Position numbers and translations under genes: made by a program
NCBI RefSeq assembly: GCF_008180865.1
Contig: NZ_VTEX01000010.1
Coordinates: 1 to 45,325 of the forward strand
Reading direction: 5' to 3'
Length of the DNA: 45,325 nt
From: Rossellomorea aquimaris
GTDB taxonomy: Bacteria; Bacillota; Bacilli; Bacillales; Bacillaceae_B
The notes under the pieces: generated by a model
Databases searched by the model: none
The model's input: only the letters and a program-made list of their open reading frames with translations
What the model was told of the DNA's origin: nothing
Shown here: positions 18,443-26,990 of the stretch, piece by piece
Layout of the letters: every line of letters starts with the position of its first letter
Numbering within the stretch: position 1 is the first letter of the stretch

Positions 18443-19861
18443 CTAACGTGAGTTAACCAGTTTATTTGTTTCCTTTTTCCACCTTGAGAACCCACCCAGT
18501 AAATTAATAACATTTTTTATACCATTTGCTTGCAGTATGCTCGCTCCTATCGCTGAACGAATTCCAGATGCACACTGGACTAAAATAGGCTTATCTGTTC
18601 TAATTTCTTCTAACCTTTTAGGTAGAACTCCTAACATTATATGTTGTGCCCCACCTATATGGCCAGCAGCCCATTCCGATAAACTTCTTACATCCAATAT
18701 GTAAACTTCGTTATTTAATATCATCTTTTCTATTTCCAAGGGGGTAATATTTTTGTATGTTTCAAGGTTAGATGTTTTTTTAACAAGAGTATTAACGTAT
18801 CCGTAGCCTATTACATTGTCAATACCCACGGAACGCAGTGCTATCAAAACATCACCTAAATCTTCCTCTTCTAAAAGCACATAGACAGGCCTACTGTAGT
18901 CAATCAACCACCCAACCCAGTTTGGAAACGATTTATTAAATGGTATATTAATAGTTCCTTTAATGTGTCCTTCTGAAAAAGCCACCGTGTCTCTGGTATC
19001 AATAATTTGAGCATTACTTTTTATTAACTGTTCTAATTCAAAATTTGAAGTGATACTTTTTAACTCTGGGAGATCCTTAACTAAGGTTGGTCCAATTTTA
19101 TTTAATGACTTCATTTTTTTAAAGTAAAAAGGTACTTCAGGCTGACCTTCTAACAATGCAGTAATAAATTGTTGTTCATCTTCTATTTGCATAGCCCAAT
19201 TAAAACGCTTTTCATAACCCACAGTTGATGAAGGTAATGCTCCCGGTGCTCTCCCACAAGCACTTCCAGAGCCATGAGCAGGCCACACTTGTAAAAAATC
19301 TGGTAATTTCTTAAACCTTTTTATGGAATCAAACATTTGTTTTGCTGCTAACTCAGAGGTCCCTGTACCACCAGCAATCTTCTCTATTAAGTCGGGCCTA
19401 CCTATGTCGCCAACAAAAACAAAGTCACCAGTAAAAACCCCTATAGGTATTCCATCATTCACACCTTTATCTGTTAGTAAAAAAGAAATACTTTCTGGCG
19501 TATGTCCAGGTGTATGCATCACATCAATTATTAGGTTGCCAATGCTAAAAGAATCTCCATCTTTTAAAAGTTTGAAATCTAAGGAATAAAGGTTTTGATA
19601 TTTCCAATTTTCATCGCCTTCGTCAGAAATAAAAATCTTTGACTTAAGGCGATTAGATAGTTCTCTTGATCCTGACACGAAGTCTGCATGGATATGAGTC
19701 TCCATTGCTCCAACAATTTTGAGTCCTTCTCGTTTGCAGAAATTAATATAAGGTTCAATATCCCTCATTGGATCTATGATAGCAGCCTCACCTGTTTGTT
19801 GGCAGCCGATTAAGTAAGAGGCATGTGCTAGCTTTTCATCAAAAAAATATTTTAGTAACAT
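18443..19861 (-). CDS. Persulfide dioxygenase-sulfurtransferase, CstB type
   Basis: A 472-residue enzyme with an N-terminal metallo-beta-lactamase domain (about 1-240; iron-site motif THIHADFVSG, then TPGHTPESISF, TGDFVFVGDIGRPD and the WPAHGSGSACG segment) followed by two rhodanese domains. The first (about 270-350) lacks an active-site cysteine; the second has Cys430 (LVQCASGIRSAIG). This is the order known for CstB, which oxidises low-molecular-weight persulfides and makes thiosulfate. The ATG at 19861 follows AGGAGAG; a nine-codon longer frame crosses that site. It sits at the left end of element A with no CsoR-like regulator beside it. The role is probably sulfide/persulfide detoxification, unrelated to the peptide cluster. 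Confidence 0.85.
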   Translation of the reverse strand: MLLKYFFDEKLAHASYLIGCQQTGEAAIIDPMRDIEPYINFCKREGLKIVGAMETHIHADFVSGSRELSNRLKSKIFISDEGDENWKYQNLYSLDFKLLKDGDSFSIGNLIIDVMHTPGHTPESISFLLTDKGVNDGIPIGVFTGDFVFVGDIGRPDLIEKIAGGTGTSELAAKQMFDSIKRFKKLPDFLQVWPAHGSGSACGRAPGALPSSTVGYEKRFNWAMQIEDEQQFITALLEGQPEVPFYFKKMKSLNKIGPTLVKDLPELKSITSNFELEQLIKSNAQIIDTRDTVAFSEGHIKGTINIPFNKSFPNWVGWLIDYSRPVYVLLEEEDLGDVLIALRSVGIDNVIGYGYVNTLVKKTSNLETYKNITPLEIEKMILNNEVYILDVRSLSEWAAGHIGGAQHIMLGVLPKRLEEIRTDKPILVQCASGIRSAIGASILQANGIKNVINLLGGFSRWKKETNKLVNSR

Positions 19862-20045
19862 TTTATTCTCTCCTAAGCTTCTTCTCATCCGATAGAACCT
19901 CTAGAGCAGCTTTAAAATTTTATATTCCTTTTGTATTAGTTCCTAACAGATTTGAATGATTAATATTTATTGTTAAGCCATTTGAAATTAAAAATACACT
20001 TAGATAAAACAAATAAAAAAATTTAAAATAGAAAATAGTTAGTGT

Positions 20046-20705
20046 TTAATTAAGATACTCTTTTGTTATTAGTTTACCCACCTTTTGTAGTAAATTCTCT
20101 AAATGTTCCCATTCTATTGATAAGTCATCTGTTTTAATTAAACCAATCACAAAAATTCTATTATTCTGTAATTCAAGAATACCAACATCATTACAAACTC
20201 CATTCATGCCACCAGTCATATGTGCCCAGTTACCACTTTCAAATAACCTAAAGCCATCCAAATCAGATTGGTTGTTTAGAGAATGTAAAATTAGTTGCTT
20301 TTTTTCAGTACTTAAATCTTTACTACTCAAAATATTTGAAAGAAAGTCATAAATTCCTTTAGCAGAACCAATATTCTTTTCTCTATCTCTATTATCTTTA
20401 GTAATTCTTATATCGATGTTTAATGAACTAAGCATAGAATTTATTTCAGACGTTGTAATTTCAGATAGTAAGTTGGAGTATGCTTCATTTGAATGCTTAC
20501 TAATACAGCTGAAGATATCCTCCTGGTTATAGCGTGTGTGTTTCTGCAGTACAAAAGCAGCAGTAATAAGTTTTGTGATACTTGCCAAAGGTAACATCTC
20601 ATCCTCATTAATGGACACTTTTTGTTTAGATCCAGTATCATAAAATAAAAAACTCAGCTTTACATTCCGAGGGATTAGTCTCAGTATTTCTTCTCTCAAT
20701 TGCAC
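20046..20705 (-). CDS. Class A beta-lactamase-fold serine hydrolase
   Basis: A 219-residue cytoplasmic-looking protein (no signal peptide) with the serine acyl-enzyme motif Ser42-I-T-Lys45 (MLPLASITKLITAAF), a possible second motif in HSNEAYSNLLSE, and MTGGMNGVCNDVGIL where class A enzymes have KTG. The GTG at 20705 is chosen because GGAGGT lies seven nt upstream; a longer GTG frame reads through that site. It is the last gene of the peptide cluster, 69 nt after the propeptide gene. It lacks an export signal and the usual KTG, so it is unlikely to be a resistance beta-lactamase. A peptidase or amidase role in self-immunity is possible but is inference. Confidence 0.7.
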   Translation of the reverse strand: MQLREEILRLIPRNVKLSFLFYDTGSKQKVSINEDEMLPLASITKLITAAFVLQKHTRYNQEDIFSCISKHSNEAYSNLLSEITTSEINSMLSSLNIDIRITKDNRDREKNIGSAKGIYDFLSNILSSKDLSTEKKQLILHSLNNQSDLDGFRLFESGNWAHMTGGMNGVCNDVGILELQNNRIFVIGLIKTDDLSIEWEHLENLLQKVGKLITKEYLN

Positions 20706-20774
20706 TAGACCTACCTCCAGTTTATATTTCACTAATTAGAAGAGGAATGTTTAATCTAATAAGCCATACTTTTG

Positions 20775-20903
20775 CTAGCTTAAAACCTTGATAATAGTTG
20801 GATCAGGAAATTCTTCTTCTGAAACCGTTGTAAAAGGAATGCTCATTTTCAAAATAAATAATATTACCAGTGTTCCTATTAAAAGCTTAACGAAATTTTT
20901 CAT
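20775..20903 (-). CDS. 42-residue exported propeptide, candidate RRNPP signalling peptide
   Basis: Too short for ordinary gene calling, but it has a strong ribosome binding site (AGGAGAG, 7 nt, ATG) that overlaps the stop codon of the XRE-TPR regulator upstream. The product opens with a basic, hydrophobic signal-like segment (MKNFVKLLIGTLVILFILKM) and ends in a polar tail (VSEEEFPDPTIIKVLS). Size, layout and position directly after an HTH-TPR regulator match PapR after plcR and NprX after nprR, where a short C-terminal fragment is exported, matured and re-imported to control the regulator. The mature form would lie in the last 5 to 11 residues. Sequence identity to known signals is not evident. 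Confidence 0.75.
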   Translation of the reverse strand: MKNFVKLLIGTLVILFILKMSIPFTTVSEEEFPDPTIIKVLS

Positions 20904-20915
20904 ATTAACGCTCTC

Positions 20916-22214
20916 CTACTCAATAAATGTTTTTGGTATTAAGGACTCAGCTGTTTTACTTGCTAATTTGTAAAAATAAACACTTTTTTTATATTTTCTT
21001 TTCGATTCAAGAATTTTGGCAGCCATTTTAGAATATTTATATACATAACGACTGTTACCTTTTTCAATAAAATAGGGCATCACACAGTTCTCAATATATT
21101 CAATACAATCACTTTGATCTCCAATTAACTTTTCATAGGTACTAAAATGAAGCTTATACTCATAGTTAATTAAGTCTTTAAATTGAGAAATATAACTATT
21201 ACCCAACTGTAGGTACTTTTGGACTTCAATTATATTTTCTTTTTTATAGTTAAGTTGAATTATAGAATGTATTGTATTGAGAATTTTCTTTAAATTGATA
21301 TTACCCTCATCCATTTTCTGGACGCGTAATTCCAAACTCTTTTCAAAGTAACCTATTGCAAGTAAATAGTTATTATTAAGACTATTTAAGTATCCAAGGT
21401 TATGATTGATAGCACTCATTAAATTAATATCATTAAAAGTTTCACCTATTTTTAAAGCTAAGTTATATGATTTAATTGCGCCTTCATAGTCCTCTAATCT
21501 TTGATATGAGATCCCCAATATCATTTGACAGTCTGCAGACCGTAGGTAATTATAGTCTTGGTCATAGTAAAGCAAAGCTTTTTGGGCAAACTCTATACTA
21601 CTCTGAACTTTTTGAAGTTTTCCATTGGTTAGTGAGAGTTGAAAATAAAGGTCTGCTAAATCCCAATCAAAAAATTTGGAATTAGAAACAAGAGATAAAC
21701 AAAATCGAAAATCATTTAAGGCACCTTTATAATCTCCATAGAAGTATTTTAAAATTCCTCTATCTTTATAAAAAATAAAATTCTCTTGCGGTAAATAATT
21801 CTCAATTATTCCTTCTAGCTTTGAAATGATGCGCTCAGCTTTATGTAACATCTTCTTAAAGAGAAAATACCTAGCAAGCACTACTTCGTTTAGAATTTTA
21901 TTTTTTGATATTATGGAGGACTCTTCCATCTCCCAAATAGCACTCTGTTCTTCTACATTCTTCTTCTTTTCTATCAAATCCCGATAAAAATTCAATATTA
22001 GAAGTCTACTACTCTTGTCCACGCTTTCATCTTGTTCTTGAAAGCTCTCAATACCCAGCTTTTTAAATAGCAATTTTATTATTTCATCACTAGGTATTGT
22101 CGCGCCATTCTCAATTTTACTTAAGTAGGATACTGAACAAATATCTTTACACAATTCCTCCTGGGTAAAGTGCTTTTCAACTCGTTGATACTTTATTACG
22201 TCTCCAATTCTCAA
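20916..22214 (-). CDS. XRE-family HTH-TPR regulator (RRNPP type)
   Basis: A 432-residue cytoplasmic regulator. An N-terminal helix-turn-helix (about 1-60; RIGDVIKYQRVEKHFTQEEL then SVSYLSKIENG) is followed by tetratricopeptide-like helical repeats to the C-terminus (for example YLRSADCQMILGISYQRLED and NLMSAINHNLGYLNSLNNN). This is the architecture of PlcR, NprR and related peptide-sensing regulators. I chose the TTG at 22214 because GAAAGGAA precedes it; upstream in-frame codons continue into non-HTH sequence that overlaps the previous gene. The next gene, translationally linked, encodes a likely cognate propeptide. It presumably controls the peptide cluster; its operator is not known. Confidence 0.85.
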   Translation of the reverse strand: MRIGDVIKYQRVEKHFTQEELCKDICSVSYLSKIENGATIPSDEIIKLLFKKLGIESFQEQDESVDKSSRLLILNFYRDLIEKKKNVEEQSAIWEMEESSIISKNKILNEVVLARYFLFKKMLHKAERIISKLEGIIENYLPQENFIFYKDRGILKYFYGDYKGALNDFRFCLSLVSNSKFFDWDLADLYFQLSLTNGKLQKVQSSIEFAQKALLYYDQDYNYLRSADCQMILGISYQRLEDYEGAIKSYNLALKIGETFNDINLMSAINHNLGYLNSLNNNYLLAIGYFEKSLELRVQKMDEGNINLKKILNTIHSIIQLNYKKENIIEVQKYLQLGNSYISQFKDLINYEYKLHFSTYEKLIGDQSDCIEYIENCVMPYFIEKGNSRYVYKYSKMAAKILESKRKYKKSVYFYKLASKTAESLIPKTFIE

Positions 22215-22296
22215 AATTAAATTCCTTTCATTAAATTTTAATAATATATACCCAGGAATATTGTTACAATTTTTCATTGATTTAACAAGTGTTATT

Positions 22297-24480
22297 TTAA
22301 AGATTAAAAGTTTTATAGAAAAATAAAGGTTTATTTGAGTAATATAACTCACTGTCAATAATCGCCATAGACTTAAAATAATAAATACTCGGCTGTATTT
22401 CTTTCATTATTTCAAACTCTAATTCCTTCTCGAGAATACCTCCGGGTTCCAAATCAAATTCAATCCTACTCTTATTTACTCTGGACCACTCTTCCAGCCC
22501 CAGGTGGGTCAAGAATGCATAACCTTTCAAGTCTTTATTAGAAGTATTTTTAATCATCAGCTTTTGTGTAAAAACACCACTATTTGGTATATTTGACTCC
22601 CCTATAATTTCTAATTTTAATTTATTTCTTTGCGCCATATCAGAAATACACCCGCATTTAGGACAATAGGTTAAAAACCTTTCTTCATTAGTAGCTGGAT
22701 TCTTAAAAGTATAGTCCTTAGCTTTATTACTACATATAAAACACCTTTTTTCAACGGCCGAATCATTTAGCATTTGGACTTGTTGAATATACATTTCAGG
22801 AAGAAAAATACTATAGGCACTTGAAGCTTTATTCATAAGCTTATCTATAATATTTTGATTTAATTCCCAATATTTTTCAGAAAGTTTCTTGTAATGCTTT
22901 CTTAGCTTGTAATAAGAATTTGGATCATAGCTTATACTTTTTATTAAACTTGAACTTTCGGTAATCATATTGGTTAATTCCAAAGTTTCATTCTCAAACT
23001 TATTACCAACAATTTGTTTTTCTATTTCACTTAAATGATAATCATCAAAGTCTTTTTGAGGGAGGTTTGAATGTAGTATCACTTCTAGACGTTCTCTATT
23101 GAAGTTTTGCCAAGAATACAAATAAAGATAACGATTACCATTTTCTGTTACGATAGAGTAGTAAAAGTTTAACTTAGAAGTATTTTCAATAAGCGAATGG
23201 TCTTTAAGAGAATCTTCTATTCTAATTTTTACGAAAGATCTACCTTTAATATCGTTAATAGTTATCCTGAATGATCCCCCTGCTTCCTCTTCTAGAATAT
23301 AGGATTCTTCCCTTTTTTCTAGGGTTATTCCTTTATATCTTTGATTAGGGTTTCCAATCACTAAATAACAAGGAAAGTCTATATTATTCTGATATAGCCA
23401 ATTATTAAGAATTTTTACTGCATTTCCTGCAGAGTAACCACTTAGCAATAGGTTATGTAGTAAACATATTTCAGCATCGGGACCATGTTTTATTCCGACT
23501 GAACTAATATATACGCTGGCGAAGTTATCTAAAAATGCATTACTTAATGTTACAGCTGTAGGAAGTATAGTATTGAAAGGTCTATAGCCAAAACAAGTAC
23601 TATTAATTACAAAATCGGCTGGAATATCTGCAGCTAAAATGCCTTTTTTATGTATTGGACATTTTTCATTTATCTTACAATCCATACCGATTCCTCTGTG
23701 CCTTTTTGACTGACCACAAACTATACTATCAGTAAGTAAAATACAATCTTCGGAGCCGTGGGTAGAAATATAGAAAGAATTAATCCGACTTTTATTGATT
23801 AACTCATTAAAGGAGTCTAACATTGTTGATTCATTGTTATAGACAATTGTATTTTCCGAAGGGGTTTTAAATTGCTTTTTAGACGAAGGTAAAATCACAT
23901 GATTTTCTTTTTCAACTAGTTCATTGTCACTGATATCTAAAGAGCTTAATATCCCTTTTAGTATAATCCATGATAGTTCTTCTACATTATTCGCAGTGAT
24001 TACCCCACTATTATTTAATAAGAGATTCCTATCATCGAAAAAGTCCAAGTTTTGTATCCCTTGATATGAGGCTAGTATAGTACTTGTACTCTCATCTTCC
24101 CTTTTTAGTGCCAGGTACTTCTTTAACTCATTTAAATTATTAAAGCGGTGAGTAGTGAAAATCTCATATACGGAAGAGACAATGCTGCTATAATTGCTGA
24201 AGTAGTCTTCGTTTAAGATTAGTAGTTCATTTTCGATTTTTTTATCCCTTTGAACTATCTCTTCTGTCACAGCAATTTCTTTATTAGAAATTAGCGATTC
24301 TGTACCATTAAAGAAATCATCATAGCTAATTACAGTAACTTTAGCCCATTTATTTAATATCTTGGTATAATAACCGCTCGGATCTATATATGGATAAAAA
24401 CTACTAATACTCTTATTTTGAATAAATTCCCATGACCTTTTCCACTGTTCTTCATTCAAGGTTTTTATTGCATAAATCAT
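22297..24480 (-). CDS. CHAT/caspase-like protein with zinc ribbon, cluster protein of unknown role
   Basis: A 727-residue soluble protein. The middle carries a clan CD peptidase-like pattern: His241 in SFYISTHGSED and Cys296 in VINSTCFGYRPF, each after a hydrophobic strand, as in CHAT and caspase-like proteases. This segment also contains CKINEKCPIH, a possible metal or disulfide site. A zinc ribbon (CFIC ... YCPKCGC, about 580-615) and a beta-rich C-terminal domain follow. The first 230 residues match nothing I recognise. It has a GGAGGAG site and starts 15 nt after the exporter gene ends. It could be the protease that matures the peptide, or a self-protection protein. Confidence 0.6.
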   Translation of the reverse strand: MIYAIKTLNEEQWKRSWEFIQNKSISSFYPYIDPSGYYTKILNKWAKVTVISYDDFFNGTESLISNKEIAVTEEIVQRDKKIENELLILNEDYFSNYSSIVSSVYEIFTTHRFNNLNELKKYLALKREDESTSTILASYQGIQNLDFFDDRNLLLNNSGVITANNVEELSWIILKGILSSLDISDNELVEKENHVILPSSKKQFKTPSENTIVYNNESTMLDSFNELINKSRINSFYISTHGSEDCILLTDSIVCGQSKRHRGIGMDCKINEKCPIHKKGILAADIPADFVINSTCFGYRPFNTILPTAVTLSNAFLDNFASVYISSVGIKHGPDAEICLLHNLLLSGYSAGNAVKILNNWLYQNNIDFPCYLVIGNPNQRYKGITLEKREESYILEEEAGGSFRITINDIKGRSFVKIRIEDSLKDHSLIENTSKLNFYYSIVTENGNRYLYLYSWQNFNRERLEVILHSNLPQKDFDDYHLSEIEKQIVGNKFENETLELTNMITESSSLIKSISYDPNSYYKLRKHYKKLSEKYWELNQNIIDKLMNKASSAYSIFLPEMYIQQVQMLNDSAVEKRCFICSNKAKDYTFKNPATNEERFLTYCPKCGCISDMAQRNKLKLEIIGESNIPNSGVFTQKLMIKNTSNKDLKGYAFLTHLGLEEWSRVNKSRIEFDLEPGGILEKELEFEIMKEIQPSIYYFKSMAIIDSELYYSNKPLFFYKTFNL

Positions 24481-24495
24481 ATTGAGACTCCTCCA

Positions 24496-25743
24496 TTATG
24501 TAGTCTTTAGACTTCTTGTGCTTTTAAGGCAAACCCCTATCAAACCTGCAATGGCAACTAATAAACCACCTGTTAAGAAAACAAATTCAACTTCTAACAT
24601 ATCAAAGGCTATTCCTGAGATAAAAAATGATATTGGATCCATGCCAACTACCATAAAATTCAAAAAGCCTAATACTACTCCTAATACTCTTATATCAAAT
24701 TCTTTTTGAACAGTTGAATACATGAGGATGTTAATAATTGTGACTAAACATCCAATAATCAACATAATAAAGCCAATTATATATATGTCATTAGCAAAAC
24801 CTACAATTGAAAAGAGTACTCCAGAAATTAAAGTGCAGCTAAATACAACTAATCCGGTTTTAATAACATTCACCCTAGAGCAAATAATTGAACCAGTTAT
24901 CATACCTATTGCAATAGCGACCTCCAGCAGTGTAAACCCTATTATTCCGGTATCTAATACTACATTTGCAAGGTAAGGTAACCCAATTACCATAGGTCCA
25001 AAATAACCTAAATTAAAAATTGCCATACATATAAACATGAAGACTATAGGCTTATTATTTTTTACAATCAAAAATCCTTCTTTAATTTCTTTAATTATTT
25101 TTTTCTTATCTTTTTTCTCAGTTTTTACTTTTCGATATGTTATTCTCTTAATAAAAATAGCAGAGAGTAACATAAAGAATATTGGTATAAGGAACGCTTC
25201 ACCAACCCCTAAGATTTCTATACCTACAGCACCTAATACAGGCCCAATTACAATCGCTACCTGGTTTATCATTTCTCTAAATGAATTTCCCTTTTGGATA
25301 TCAGCTTTTTCAATAATTTCCGGAAGTAATGCATCTCTTGCTGGTGTGAACATGGCATTACTAATACCGAATATTAATGAGATAATGAATAGAAGAGGTG
25401 TGAAAGTTAAACCAGTAAGGTATAACACTAGTAACACTGTTAATACACTCGCCCGAACAATATCTGAGAACCACATGATCTTCACTTTGTCATAGTTATC
25501 TGAAAGAGCTCCGCCCGCTATCATAAAAAACATATTAGGGATTGCCCAGCAAACAAATAAGAGTCCTAATATAGATGTTGAGCCAGTCAATTCAATAACA
25601 AACCAAGAAATAATTAGTGAATAAAGTCTATAACCAATAACCGAGAAAGCTCCACCAACCCATAAATTAACAAAATTTTTATTGTTCCATAGTGAATGTT
25701 TCTGTAGCTTTAGCAATCTAATATTATTTAGGGCAGCCCTCAT
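24496..25743 (-). CDS. MFS-family exporter
   Basis: A 415-residue membrane protein with about 12 hydrophobic segments, beginning SLWNNKNFVNLWVGGAFSVIGYRLYSLIISW split by the usual first helix, and carrying the loop GGALSDNYDKVKIMWFSDIVRA that resembles the conserved GxxxDR(K) loop between helices 2 and 3. It resembles the macrolide/multidrug efflux branch of MFS (DHA3-like). Its start overlaps the stop of the M50 gene by 4 bp (ATGA). In microcin C clusters MccC is an MFS exporter that gives export and immunity; the same role is plausible here. Confidence 0.85.
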   Translation of the reverse strand: MRAALNNIRLLKLQKHSLWNNKNFVNLWVGGAFSVIGYRLYSLIISWFVIELTGSTSILGLLFVCWAIPNMFFMIAGGALSDNYDKVKIMWFSDIVRASVLTVLLVLYLTGLTFTPLLFIISLIFGISNAMFTPARDALLPEIIEKADIQKGNSFREMINQVAIVIGPVLGAVGIEILGVGEAFLIPIFFMLLSAIFIKRITYRKVKTEKKDKKKIIKEIKEGFLIVKNNKPIVFMFICMAIFNLGYFGPMVIGLPYLANVVLDTGIIGFTLLEVAIAIGMITGSIICSRVNVIKTGLVVFSCTLISGVLFSIVGFANDIYIIGFIMLIIGCLVTIINILMYSTVQKEFDIRVLGVVLGFLNFMVVGMDPISFFISGIAFDMLEVEFVFLTGGLLVAIAGLIGVCLKSTRSLKTT

Positions 25744-26990
25744 ACTTGATCACTCCTGGTTACAAATGATGCTCTCTGCTTAGCTTTAAAGAAGTCCTGT
25801 ATTAAATACACAAATAACCAAATTATTGGAGTTATTAAATAACCTAAACCAAAAAAGTGATCCCAAAAAACCAAAGTTGTTAACTCAAATTGTGTGAACG
25901 TATCCATTGAAGCTTTTAAATACCAAAAAGTAAAACCGACATAAGCAACAGCCACGCATGCTGAAAATATTAAACCGATAAAGTAAATAGGCACATACTT
26001 ATTTATTCCAATTCTTTCATGAGATGAAATCTTCTCCAATTTCTGTCTATCTTCATCACTAATTTGAAATCCAAATTTCTGTCTTGTAAATAATGCAGTA
26101 TTTCCATGTAAGTCCGTACAGTTCCATTGATTATTTAATACGTAATACAAATCTGATTTTGTGAAAATTAAGGGCTGAGTAATAAAGCTCCAAACGTTAA
26201 TAATGTTGACAAACCTTAGAAATCTATATAACTCTTCTGACATTGTTAATATACCTAAATCATGTATAGTGACAAATGTAAGACTAAGCGACAGCATTAC
26301 AGAATTAAATGCCAAACCTGCTAAAAAGATTTCATTTCTTCCTTTTCTAGAAACTGACCATACGTTCGGTATTACGGTTTCTATTACAAGATACATACCC
26401 GATCTACCAAATTTCACTTTACTTTCTGTTCCGTGAGCCCGTGCTGCAATCAAATGTCCCATTTCATGAATAAAGATCAAACCCCACATACTTAACAAAC
26501 CGACTGTAACTACCACTGATAAAGAATCGTGGAAGAGAAAATCTCTTATATGCGGCAGTGAGTTGGGACTGACATAAAAAAGACAGAGCGAATATATAGA
26601 GAGCGCTGTATAAATTACCCAGGAAAAAGGGTTAAAAAGAATCTTTGCAAAGCTTTGTTTAATAAAACTAAATTGATCAGTTACTGGGGATTTGGGTTCC
26701 TCATGCAATATTTCTCTCCCATCCACCTTCTTGATGAACCCTATTTCGATACAAGTTTTTATAAATTCATACACACCAATTTCTTCGTTATATTTTGTGG
26801 ATAGTTCTTTCTCAACAGTCTCTATATCCATTCCACTCTTTAATAGTTCAATAGATTCTACAGCAACTGATGGAACATTTATATACTCTCCAGTGTCTTT
26901 TCTTCCAACTATATACTCCTCTTCTAAACCATTAAATTTCTCAATATATATCGAAAAAAAATGTATAACCGAATTATTCTTTAGTTCCAT
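25740..26990 (-). CDS. M50-family membrane metalloprotease with PqqD-like N-terminus
   Basis: A 416-residue protein. Residues about 1-90 resemble a small PqqD-like peptide-recognition fold (FNGLEEEYIVGRKDTGEYIN, then helices to CIEIGFIKKVDG). About seven membrane segments follow, the second or third holding the zinc motif His175-Glu176-Met-Gly-His179 (LIFIHEMGHLIAARAHG). A candidate third ligand lies in FTKSDLYYVLNN. This architecture is seen in peptide zinc metalloproteases near ribosomal peptide clusters, such as YydH of B. subtilis. It overlaps the preceding gene by 17 bp and the MFS gene by 4 bp. A likely role is cleavage or export-linked processing of the 21-residue peptide. Confidence 0.8.
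   Translation of the reverse strand: MELKNNSVIHFFSIYIEKFNGLEEEYIVGRKDTGEYINVPSVAVESIELLKSGMDIETVEKELSTKYNEEIGVYEFIKTCIEIGFIKKVDGREILHEEPKSPVTDQFSFIKQSFAKILFNPFSWVIYTALSIYSLCLFYVSPNSLPHIRDFLFHDSLSVVVTVGLLSMWGLIFIHEMGHLIAARAHGTESKVKFGRSGMYLVIETVIPNVWSVSRKGRNEIFLAGLAFNSVMLSLSLTFVTIHDLGILTMSEELYRFLRFVNIINVWSFITQPLIFTKSDLYYVLNNQWNCTDLHGNTALFTRQKFGFQISDEDRQKLEKISSHERIGINKYVPIYFIGLIFSACVAVAYVGFTFWYLKASMDTFTQFELTTLVFWDHFFGLGYLITPIIWLFVYLIQDFFKAKQRASFVTRSDQV

Noticed and set aside
19862..20045. A CstR/CsoR-type regulator remnant before the persulfide dioxygenase
   Set aside because: A short readable tail (AALEVLSDEKKLRRE) exists but it does not match the family and is too short to assign.
20046..20705. 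Beta-lactam resistance gene
   Set aside because: No signal peptide, no clear KTG motif, and operon context with a peptide cluster; resistance is not supported.
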